From assembly GCA_022865595.1 (NCBI GenBank), contig JALHTE010000287.1:1-37973 (forward strand): a stretch of 37,973 nt of DNA. Direction: 5' to 3'. The DNA is from Steroidobacteraceae bacterium (GTDB taxonomy: Bacteria > Pseudomonadota > Gammaproteobacteria > Steroidobacterales > Steroidobacteraceae). The first letter of the stretch is position 1; every line of letters starts with the position of its first letter. Position numbers and translations under genes: made by a program. The notes under the pieces were generated by a model. It was not told where the DNA came from and searched no databases. It was given only the letters and a program-made list of their open reading frames with translations. Below are positions 31,496-37,973 of the stretch, piece by piece.

Positions 31496-32337
31496 TGCCG
31501 TCGAACGCGCGTACAGGCCGTGGAGCGGCAGTGCTCGCTTCGGCGGCGCTCGTCCTGCTGCTGCCTGCTCCGGGCGGCAGCAGCATCGCACTGGCGGCCG
31601 CTGCAGCGGCGCCAGCGATTGCCCCGCCTGCGATTGAACTTGAGCCCAGGGCCCTCGGCATCCTGAAGGGAGCCTGCGACACGCTGGCCGCGGCAAAGAC
31701 GGTCTCCTTCAAGGCAGTCGTAGCAGAGGAAAGCCCAAGCCGGCTGGGCCCGCCGCTGCTGTATTCGAGTCGCTATCAGGTCGTGCTGCAACGTCCCGAC
31801 AAGCTGCGCATCCTGAGCCCGGGTGATGGGCCGGCGACGGAGTTCTACTACGACGGCAAGTCGATGGCAGCGTTTGCGCCGAAGGAAAACTACATCGCGC
31901 GGGCCGACGCTCCGCCGACGATCGACGCGGCGCTGGACCAGGCATTCACCAGGGCGCAGATCTATTACCCGTTCATGGACCTGCTCGACGCGGATCCATA
32001 CAAGAACGTGCTGGCGGGCCTGCGCGTGGCGTTCTACATCGGCGAGTCGGAGTCCGTGGGCGGTGTGAAGACCTACATGGTCGCGTACGCGAACGACCAC
32101 GCCTTCGTGCAGGCCTGGATTGGCGTCGATGACAAGCTGCCGAGGCGGATGCGAGCGATCTATCGCAAGGACCCGGCCATGCTGCGCCACGACATGGACA
32201 TTAACGACTGGAAGCTCGGCGCGCCGCTCGCGGCCGGGACGTTTGCGGTGCCAGAGGCTGCGAAGAAGGCGCTGCCGATTCCATTTGACCGACCTGACGA
32301 CGGTGCGGCGGTGGCCGAGCCGGCGCCGAAGCCGTGA
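31492..32337 (+). CDS. DUF2092 domain periplasmic protein
   Basis: A 281-aa exported protein. After an alanine-rich signal region comes the DUF2092 pattern: ALGILKGACDTLAAAKTVSFKAVV, YQVVLQRPDKLRI, EFYYDGKSMAAFAPKENYIAR, and RMRAIYRKDPAMLRHDMDINDWKLG. The fold is probably a LolA/LolB-like beta half-barrel, suggesting lipid or lipoprotein handling, but this is inference. The ORF-track start at 31189 is inside the upstream gene. ATG at 31492 overlaps that gene's stop. It is followed immediately by the repeat-protein gene, so the three are likely one operon. Confidence 0.87.
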   Translation: MMPSNARTGRGAAVLASAALVLLLPAPGGSSIALAAAAAAPAIAPPAIELEPRALGILKGACDTLAAAKTVSFKAVVAEESPSRLGPPLLYSSRYQVVLQRPDKLRILSPGDGPATEFYYDGKSMAAFAPKENYIARADAPPTIDAALDQAFTRAQIYYPFMDLLDADPYKNVLAGLRVAFYIGESESVGGVKTYMVAYANDHAFVQAWIGVDDKLPRRMRAIYRKDPAMLRHDMDINDWKLGAPLAAGTFAVPEAAKKALPIPFDRPDDGAAVAEPAPKP

Positions 32338-32351
32338 GCTGGGAGATGACC

Positions 32352-33014
32352 ATGAAGAACATCGTGATAACGGTCGGTGCGGTGCTGGCAATCGGCCTGG
32401 CACCGCAGTTCGCCGGGGCCTATACGCACCGGAATCGCGCAGGCGGCAGCACCGAGCATGCCTACGGGCAGGGCACTGAGCATACGAACGCATACGGCGG
32501 GAGCACGGAGCATGCCTACGGAGGCGGAACCGAGCACACCAACATGTACGGCGGGTCCACCGAAGGCAAGTACGGCGACGGCGCCGAGCACACGAACGTG
32601 TACGGTGGTACGACGTCGGCTCGGTACGGATCGGGCGCGTATCACTCCACTCCCTACGGTGCGACGGTGTACGCACCTCCGCCGCCCGGCGCATACGCAT
32701 ATCACCCGCCCGCCACGGTCAATTACTACGGCGCCGGTTGCTACAACTGCGGTGGCTACAGCACGGCGGGCGCCGTCGCAGCCGGCGTGGTCGTGGGCGC
32801 CGCTGTGGGTGCGGCTGCGGCCGAGTCCGCAAGCACGACGACGACTACCACCACTACCACGACCTACGTCGTCGGGGACGTGTATCCGACGCTTCCGAGC
32901 GGATGCGCAATGCCCAAGGTTGACGGCACGACGTACTACCTCTGCGGCAACACCTGGTTCCAGCCGAGCTACGGCGCGAACGGCGTGTACTACAAGGTTG
33001 TAACGGCCCCCTGA
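32352..33014 (+). CDS. Secreted 18-residue-repeat protein
   Basis: A 220-aa exported protein. A signal peptide ends near FAGAY. Then come three 18-residue tandem repeats of the type GGSTEHAYGxGTEHTNxY and a partial fourth, all rich in Gly, Tyr, His, Thr and Glu. A Pro/Tyr-rich linker, an Ala/Gly/Val-rich hydrophobic segment (AGAVAAGVVVGAAVGAAAA) and a run of ten threonines lead to a C-terminal module with CAMPKVDGTTYYLCGNTWFQP, whose two Cys may pair. ATG at 32352 has GGGAG at good spacing; the track starts at a GTG at 32334. The spacing GGGAGATGACCATG closely copies the leader of the first cassette gene. The function is unknown; a surface or envelope role is likely. Confidence 0.83.
   Translation: MKNIVITVGAVLAIGLAPQFAGAYTHRNRAGGSTEHAYGQGTEHTNAYGGSTEHAYGGGTEHTNMYGGSTEGKYGDGAEHTNVYGGTTSARYGSGAYHSTPYGATVYAPPPPGAYAYHPPATVNYYGAGCYNCGGYSTAGAVAAGVVVGAAVGAAAAESASTTTTTTTTTTYVVGDVYPTLPSGCAMPKVDGTTYYLCGNTWFQPSYGANGVYYKVVTAP
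32442..32636 (+). repeat. 54-bp coding tandem repeat, about 3.6 copies
   Basis: Three full 54-bp units (32442-32603) and 33 bp of a fourth encode GGSTEHAYGQGTEHTNAY-like 18-mers. The first two are nearly identical in protein; the third and fourth are more diverged (GGSTEGKYGDGAEHTNVY, GGTTSARYGSG). Confidence 0.85.
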
Positions 33015-33029
33015 GCCGGCGGCGAGCCG

Positions 33030-33266
33030 ATGCGCCGCATCGAGGCCAACGGCCTGATCCTGCCGCGGCGCTGGCCGTCGATCAGCGTGCCGACGCTGGG
33101 GGTATGGAGCGACGGCGACCTGTTTCTCGCAGAGTCGCAGATGATCGAATCGCAGAACTACGTCGATGGACCCTGGCGTTACGAGCGGGTTGACGGTGCG
33201 AACCACTGGCTGCAGTTGACCGCGCCCGAGCGTGTGAACGCGCTGCTGCTCGACTATCTGCACTGA
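33030..33266 (+). pseudogene. C-terminal remnant of an alpha/beta hydrolase
   Basis: A 78-aa frame that matches only the last quarter of an alpha/beta-fold hydrolase of the epoxide-hydrolase/haloalkane-dehalogenase kind. ISVPTLGVWSDGDLFL carries the usual acid residue region. VDGANHWLQLTAPERVNALLLDYL contains the catalytic-histidine loop (ANHWLQ). The nucleophile elbow, oxyanion region and cap domain are absent, and the preceding DNA is the repeat-protein gene. It cannot be an active enzyme alone. It is best read as a truncated gene left by a deletion or rearrangement at the edge of the accessory region. A 6-bp stem hairpin (33267-33283) directly follows the stop. Confidence 0.7.
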
Positions 33267-33471
33267 TGCGCGCTACCCGCGCAGCGAGAGACGTTTGCTT
33301 TTAAGCTGTGGCTGGTTCAGCGAGCACTCGATATGATCGCGGCGTTGCCGGCAGCCGACGCTGCGCGGGCGCGGCAGTGGCTCGCCGACTGCGGGGGGGC
33401 ACGCCTGTTGCAACTCGACATTCCTCGTGTCGAGGTCTCTGGCCTGACACCCCGATTTGCGTGAGGGATCC

Positions 33472-34116
33472 TTGGACCTGACAGCCTGTCCGGACTGCGA
33501 CCTGCTGCAGACGCTGCCCGAACTGGAACCCGGCAGCCGGGCGTGTTGCGCGCGCTGCGGGCACGTCCTGGTGGTGAGGGCTGAGGATCCCATCACGCGT
33601 CCGCTTGCGCTCTCCGTCGCGGCCGCAATCCTGCTCGTCATCGCCAACACCATGCCGATGATGAGCATGTCGGTGATTGGCCGGCATGCGAGCACGACGA
33701 TACTCGGCGGCTGCCTGAAGATGTGGCAAACGGGCCAGCCGATCACCGCGGTGCTGGTGGCATTCTGCGCACTGGTTGCCCCGGCATTGTTCGTGCTGTT
33801 CCTGCTGGCCGTGCTGCTGGCCGCGCGCCGTCCGCCCGCTCCGCCATGGGTGGGCGAGTTGCTGCGTTGGTCTGAATTCCTGCAGCCATGGGCAATGGTC
33901 GAGGTGATGATGCTCGGCGTGCTGGTTGCGCTGGTAAAGATTGCCGAGCTCGCGACGGTCGAGCCTGGGCTCGGGATGTTCGCGATCTTCGGCCTGATGA
34001 TTCTCTTTCCTGCGATAGCGACAGGTTTCGATGAGGATGCAATCTGGCGGCGGGTCACCTGGGCGGACGGAGAGTTGCCGCACACATCGTCGAGTCCACC
34101 GTTGGCCACGCCATGA
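33472..34116 (+). CDS. pqiA: PqiA-type membrane protein, first half
   Basis: An inner-membrane protein of about 214 aa in the Pqi lipid-transport system. A four-cysteine zinc-ribbon-like head (CPDCDLLQ and CCARCGHVL) is followed by four membrane helices of the PqiA domain, including ILLVIANTMPMMSMSV and GCLKMWQTGQPITAVLV. TTG at 33472 follows GAGGGA and begins just before the first CxxC; the ORF track uses TTG at 33457. E. coli PqiA holds two such domains in one chain; here each is its own gene. The stop overlaps the next start as ATGA. Confidence 0.9.
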   Translation: MDLTACPDCDLLQTLPELEPGSRACCARCGHVLVVRAEDPITRPLALSVAAAILLVIANTMPMMSMSVIGRHASTTILGGCLKMWQTGQPITAVLVAFCALVAPALFVLFLLAVLLAARRPPAPPWVGELLRWSEFLQPWAMVEVMMLGVLVALVKIAELATVEPGLGMFAIFGLMILFPAIATGFDEDAIWRRVTWADGELPHTSSSPPLATP

Positions 34117-34754
34117 GCCGGAAACTGTTTTCTGCTGCGCACGCCGGGCTCGTGTGCTGTGAAACCTGCAGCCTGGTGGCGAAGCCCGTGAATCGCCAGG
34201 AGCCAGGGCATTGCCCACGTTGCGGATCTGAGCTGGAATGGCGCCGCAAGGCGTCGATAGAGACGACCTGGGCGCTGCTGGTCGCGGCCGCCGTCTGTTT
34301 TCTCCCGGCCAACCTTTTGCCGGTGATGGAGACCACGACCATGGGCTCGACCGAACCCGACACGATCATGGGCGGCGTCGTGCTGCTCTATCAGACGGGT
34401 TCGTGGCCACTTGCGCTGATCGTACTGGTTGCGAGCTTCATGGTCCCGCTCGGGAAGCTGATTGCGCTTACCTACCTGCTGGTCTCGGTGCAGCGTGGAT
34501 CCTCAGCGAGCAACCAGGAGCGGACGCGCCTGTACAGGATGGTCGAGATCATCGGCCGCTGGTCGATGCTCGATGTGTTCGTGGACACATTTACGGTCGC
34601 CCTGGTGCAGCTCGATCCTCTCATGTCGATCGTGCCGGGGCCGGGCGTGTTGTTCTTTGCGGCCGTGGTCGTGCTTACCATGATCGCTGCTGAAACTTTC
34701 GATCCGCGCCTCATCTGGGATGGCGGCGCACGACAGGAGACCCGCCATGGCTGA
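34113..34754 (+). CDS. pqiA: PqiA-type membrane protein, second half
   Basis: A 213-aa second PqiA domain: zinc-ribbon head (CCETCSLV and CPRCGSEL) and four helices, with LLPVMETTTMGSTEPDTIMGGVVLLYQTGSWPLA and VPLGKLIALTYLL. The conserved GRWSMLDVFVDTFTVALVQL is clear. It would form, with the first half, the inner-membrane component that serves PqiB. It overlaps the upstream gene by 4 bp and the MCE gene by 8 bp. Confidence 0.9.
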   Translation: MSRKLFSAAHAGLVCCETCSLVAKPVNRQEPGHCPRCGSELEWRRKASIETTWALLVAAAVCFLPANLLPVMETTTMGSTEPDTIMGGVVLLYQTGSWPLALIVLVASFMVPLGKLIALTYLLVSVQRGSSASNQERTRLYRMVEIIGRWSMLDVFVDTFTVALVQLDPLMSIVPGPGVLFFAAVVVLTMIAAETFDPRLIWDGGARQETRHG

Positions 34755-36396
34755 GCCCTATTCCGACAACGAGCTGCCGCAGGCTCGTGTGACTCCCGGC
34801 AGGCGGAAGCGGATCTCCGTAATCTGGATCATCCCGATCCTGGCCGCCGTGGTCGCGCTCGGAATTGCCATCAATCGGATCATGAAGGAGGGCCCGACGA
34901 TCACCATCGAGTTCCGCGAGGCCCAGGGTATTGAGGCCGGCAAGACATTCATCAAGTACAAGGACGTGAATATCGGGCAGGTGAGCAAGATCGAGCTGTC
35001 CAGCGACTTCTCGAGGGTCAAGGTCACCGCGAAGATCACCAAGGACGCGGAGGACCTGATGACCGAGGATGCGCGATTCTGGGTGGTCGAGCCGCGCATC
35101 TCGATGAGCGGAGTGTCGGGCCTCAGCACGCTGCTTTCCGGAAACTACATCGGTTTTGCGGAAGGAAGGTCGAAGAAGTCCGGACGCAGTTATGTCGGTT
35201 TGGAGGTGGCGCCGATCGTTTCCGGCCAGCCCGGCCGCGAATTCCTGCTGACCGCCGCGGCGCTCGGCTCGTTCGGCGTAGGCTCGCCGGTATATTTCCG
35301 GCGCATCGCCGTTGGGCAGGTCACGTCCTATGAGCTGGCGCCGGACGGCAAGGCGATCCAGCTGAAGGTTTTCGTCAATTCGCCCTACGAGAAATACGTC
35401 AACCCGGAAACACGCTTCTGGAACGCCAGCGGTATCGACATGTCGGTCGGGGCGAACGGCGTGGACATTCGCACCGAGTCGCTGGTGGCACTGCTGGCAG
35501 GCGGTGTGGCCTTCGAAACACCGAGTTATGCGAAAGTCGATGGACCCGCCGCGGCGGGAACCGGGTTCACGCTATACCGCGACCAGGCGACTGCGATGAA
35601 GCAACCCGAGGCAATTGCGCGGAAATTCGTCCTGTATTTCGACGAGTCGTTGCGCGGCCTTTCGGTCGAGGCACCGGTCCTTATGCTCGGGCTGCCGGCC
35701 GGCGAGGTCACCGCCGTCGGCCTCGAGGTCGACCTCAAGGCCGATCGCCCCAGGGGTCGCGTGGAAATCGTTGCCTACCCCGACCGACTCATCACGCGGC
35801 TGGGTGGAGCGGGCGCCGCGGACGCCGCGGACATGGCCAGGGGTAAAGCGGTTCGCGAAGCGTATTTCAACCGGCTGGTAGAGCAGCAGGGTCTCCGGGC
35901 ACAGTTGCGCAGTGGCAACCTGCTCACGGGCGAGCGCTATGTAGCTCTCGACTTTTTCCCGGATGTCCCGGAGGCCGTGATCGACTGGAACCTTGCAGAA
36001 CCCGTCATGCCGACGATCCCGAGCGCGTTGCCGGAACTCGAGGCAAAGCTTGGCAGCATAATGACCAAGCTCGACAGCCTCCCGTACAAGGCGATCGGCG
36101 AGAACTTCAATACCACGCTCGAAACCGTCAACGAATTGCTCGCGCGCTGGGACAAGGACCTGACGCCGGAGCTGAAGGGGGCATTGGTGGACATGCGTGC
36201 CGCAATGACCAAGGCGGACCGATTGCTGGATAACGCCAATACCAACATTACCGGTCCCGATGCTCCGACTCAGCAGGCATTGAAGGATGCGCTGGACGAG
36301 GTGTCGCGTGCGGCGCGCTCATTCCGCGACCTCACCGATTACCTGGAGCGCCATCCGGAGGCGCTGATCCGCGGCAAGGACGAGGAGAAGAACTGA
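34747..36396 (+). CDS. pqiB: PqiB, triple-MCE intermembrane lipid transport protein
   Basis: PqiB forms a tunnel from the inner towards the outer membrane for lipid movement. The 549-aa protein has one N-terminal helix (about 24-44) and three MCE domains. These begin near residue 50 (TITIEFREAQGIEAGKT), near 165 (LTAAALGSFGVGSPVYFRRI) and near 295 (KFVLYFDESLRGLSVEAPVL). A C-terminal helical needle region follows (from about 430). ATG at 34747 has AGGAG upstream and is preferred over the track start at 34720. The length agrees with E. coli PqiB (546 aa). It overlaps both neighbours. Confidence 0.95.
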   Translation: MAEPYSDNELPQARVTPGRRKRISVIWIIPILAAVVALGIAINRIMKEGPTITIEFREAQGIEAGKTFIKYKDVNIGQVSKIELSSDFSRVKVTAKITKDAEDLMTEDARFWVVEPRISMSGVSGLSTLLSGNYIGFAEGRSKKSGRSYVGLEVAPIVSGQPGREFLLTAAALGSFGVGSPVYFRRIAVGQVTSYELAPDGKAIQLKVFVNSPYEKYVNPETRFWNASGIDMSVGANGVDIRTESLVALLAGGVAFETPSYAKVDGPAAAGTGFTLYRDQATAMKQPEAIARKFVLYFDESLRGLSVEAPVLMLGLPAGEVTAVGLEVDLKADRPRGRVEIVAYPDRLITRLGGAGAADAADMARGKAVREAYFNRLVEQQGLRAQLRSGNLLTGERYVALDFFPDVPEAVIDWNLAEPVMPTIPSALPELEAKLGSIMTKLDSLPYKAIGENFNTTLETVNELLARWDKDLTPELKGALVDMRAAMTKADRLLDNANTNITGPDAPTQQALKDALDEVSRAARSFRDLTDYLERHPEALIRGKDEEKN

Positions 36397-36992
36397 TGCG
36401 AAGATACATTAATCGGGTACTGCTGCCCGCCACGCTTGCGGTCCTGGCGGGCTGTTCGTCCACGCCGGCTTCGCAGTTCTACACCTTGAGCGCGGTCGCT
36501 GGCGCGGGCGCACCTCCGGCGACCAGCGTAGCGGTGGTCGTAGGGCCCGTTTCCGTTCCGGCATCCGTTGACCGGCCGCAGATCGTGGTGACGGCCGGCG
36601 CGAACCAGGTGCAGCTCGATGAATTCAATCGCTGGGCATCGCCGCTGCGGGATGCAATCGCGGTGACGCTGGCGAGCGACCTCGCGGCAGACCTCGGCAC
36701 ACCTGACGTAACGACGCTGTCGGGCGGCGACGTGCAGGCGGCCCAATACCGGGTCGTCGTAGATGTGCTGCGTTTCGACTCCACGCCGGGTACTTCCGCG
36801 GTGCTGGAAGCCGCGTGGCGTGTTCGGCGGGTGAAGGACGAGAAGTCCGAGTCCGGACGGACCAGTGTCCGTGAGCCGCTGCAACAGGCGGGGTACGGGC
36901 CGCTCGCCGCTGGCCACAGTCGCGCCGTTGCCCGACTCGCGCAAGACATAGCAACCGCGATCCGGTCACTCGAGGCGGCACCGGCCCAGTAG
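36396..36992 (+). CDS. pqiC: PqiC outer-membrane lipoprotein
   Basis: A 198-aa lipoprotein with lipobox VLAGC (cysteine near residue 19) followed by SQFYTLSAV, the standard start of the PqiC (YmbA)/ABC-transport auxiliary domain. FNRWASPLRDAIAVTLASDLAADLG is also characteristic. It should sit in the outer membrane and receive the PqiB tunnel. The start shares a base with the pqiB stop (TGATG), completing the pqiA-pqiA-pqiB-pqiC operon. Confidence 0.93.
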   Translation: MRRYINRVLLPATLAVLAGCSSTPASQFYTLSAVAGAGAPPATSVAVVVGPVSVPASVDRPQIVVTAGANQVQLDEFNRWASPLRDAIAVTLASDLAADLGTPDVTTLSGGDVQAAQYRVVVDVLRFDSTPGTSAVLEAAWRVRRVKDEKSESGRTSVREPLQQAGYGPLAAGHSRAVARLAQDIATAIRSLEAAPAQ

Positions 36993-37114
36993 CGGGGCCG
37001 CGAATCGTGACGTTGCTTGCAGGAGCCGGCCCCACGAGAGCCGGCCTCGAGGGATATCATGGCCGTCCCCAGGGAGCGCGCGGCCGAGCGCGCCGGCCCC
37101 AAGCGAGCCAGCCC

Positions 37115-37973
37115 ATGAAGACTAGTTCCTTGACGACTGGACTGTTGGCGGCAGTTTTTGCCTGTGTCGCCGCAGCGGCGCCAGGGTCCGCGCCGGTGGC
37201 GAATCCATCACTGGACTATCCAGGCGGTGGCCAGGTGCGTGTGATCGTGAAGCTGCGCGGCGCGGGCGCGACACGCGGCTCACGCTTGGTCGTCGACGAC
37301 CCGGACGTAGCGTCGCTCGCCAGCCGCACTGGTGTTCCGCTCCGGCAGAGCCGCAGGATCGAATCAAGGCTTCGCGTGCTGGAACTCGGCGTCCTGGCGG
37401 CCCCCGGGTCCATTGAGCCAGCGCTCGAGGCGCTGCGGGCCGATCCGACCGTACAGTACGCGGAGCTCGACCGGCGGCGGTATGCGCACGCGATACCCAA
37501 CGACACGCTTTTTCCGGGGCAGTGGTACCTGCAAAACGCGCCTGCTGCGCCGAGCGCGGTCGACGCCGTCAGTGCCTGGGATATTTCCACCGGCGGCACC
37601 GGGGTCGTGATCGCGGTGCTCGATACCGGTGTGCGTTACGAGCACCCGGACCTGGCGCTGGCAGGGGCGGGCGGCCGGCTGCTGCCTGGATTCGACTTTG
37701 TTTCGGAACGCAAGCTCGCGAACGACAACGACGGCTGGGACCTTGACGCGTCGGACCCGGGCGACTGGGTGACGGACAATGAAGTGTCCTCGCTGCCGTT
37801 CGATGGCTGCCAGGCGAGCGGCAGTACCTGGCACGGAACCCGCGTCTCAGGGATCATCGCTGCGCGCAGCAACAACGCGCGCGGGGTCGCCGGCCTCGCA
37901 TGGCAGGGCTGGATCCTGCCGGTGCGGGTGCTTGGCAAGTGCGGCGGCTATGACTCAGACATCGTCGCCGGGA
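37115..37973 (+). CDS. Secreted subtilisin-family (S8) serine protease, partial
   Basis: The frame opens at ATG 37115 and runs off the window after 286 codons; it is missing from the ORF track because no stop is reached. A signal peptide (about 1-28, ending AAAAPGSA) is followed by an I9-like propeptide region (VRVIVKLRGAG to PTVQYAELDRR). The peptidase domain then begins with NDTLFPGQWYLQN. The catalytic Asp is in VIAVLDTGVRYEHPDL and the His in STWHGTRVSGIIAA. The serine motif is beyond the edge. DGCQASG and GKCGGYDSDI are typical of the proteobacterial extracellular S8 group. It is 122 bp after pqiC and probably separate. Confidence 0.9.
   Translation, partial: MKTSSLTTGLLAAVFACVAAAAPGSAPVANPSLDYPGGGQVRVIVKLRGAGATRGSRLVVDDPDVASLASRTGVPLRQSRRIESRLRVLELGVLAAPGSIEPALEALRADPTVQYAELDRRRYAHAIPNDTLFPGQWYLQNAPAAPSAVDAVSAWDISTGGTGVVIAVLDTGVRYEHPDLALAGAGGRLLPGFDFVSERKLANDNDGWDLDASDPGDWVTDNEVSSLPFDGCQASGSTWHGTRVSGIIAARSNNARGVAGLAWQGWILPVRVLGKCGGYDSDIVAG

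Noticed and set aside
33333-33464. 43-aa frame (MIAALPAADAARARQW...) ending just before pqiA
   Set aside because: Its stop overlaps the pqiA ribosome site, which hints at a leader ORF, but there is no ribosome site of its own and no recognisable family.
33273-34218. Two minus-strand frames of 305-312 aa
   Set aside because: Both are antisense to the first pqiA gene and have no recognisable domain.

Overview
The window is GC-rich chromosomal DNA, most likely from a gammaproteobacterium. This rests on the gene content (HrpA, MazG, NudL, PqiABC, UvrC-PgsA followed by tRNA-Gly and tRNA-Cys, as in enteric bacteria) and on a nudJ/mnmA/purB neighbourhood. The genus cannot be named from the sequence alone. 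Most of the window is dense housekeeping DNA with operon-style overlaps (ATGA, TAATG, TGATG).

Layout. 1-7.8 kb, minus strand: a tight run purB > GNAT acetyltransferase > DUF7931-like PLD-fold protein > NudJ-type Nudix > mnmA > acnA > class III sirtuin > a start-less membrane-protein fragment cut by the window edge. A REP-like inverted repeat lies between nudJ and mnmA. 7.9-13.2 kb, plus strand: nudL-mazG-hrpA. 13.2-15.4 kb, minus strand: NfeD protease and slipin. 15.4-18.1 kb, minus strand: an ALDH7 aldehyde dehydrogenase and a saccharopine dehydrogenase, a probable lysine-degradation pair. 18.3-20.2 kb: type II DAHP synthase, overlapped at its 3' end by antisense rluE. 20.4-23.4 kb: the glyoxylate shunt aceB-aceA with a clear terminator. 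23.4-26.5 kb: type 5 uracil-DNA glycosylase, uvrC, pgsA. 26.5-26.75 kb: tRNA-Gly(GCC) and tRNA-Cys(GCA), with a likely stringent-type promoter overlapping the pgsA stop.

26.75-33.3 kb is the accessory region. The last 14 nt of tRNA-Cys (26740-26753) recur exactly at 29197-29210, the expected footprint of site-specific integration at a tRNA 3' end. The 2.46 kb between the copies carries a kelch-like beta-propeller gene and a fibronectin-III lipoprotein gene. The lipoprotein leader holds a very recognisable cyclic di-GMP (GEMM-I) riboswitch. No integrase is visible. Beyond it lie two strong stem-loops, a DUF2165 membrane protein, an AraC-type regulator, and a divergent three-gene set of exported proteins (small periplasmic protein, DUF2092 protein, 18-residue-repeat protein). 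The region ends with the C-terminal remnant of an alpha/beta hydrolase.

33.4-37.0 kb is a complete pqiA-pqiA-pqiB-pqiC lipid-transport operon, with PqiA split into two genes. The window ends inside a secreted subtilisin-family protease.

The least ordinary items are the integrase-less tRNA-Cys island with its c-di-GMP riboswitch-controlled lipoprotein, the repeat-protein cassette next to AraC, and the REP-like element. All functions are inferred from recognisable motifs; no database search was run.
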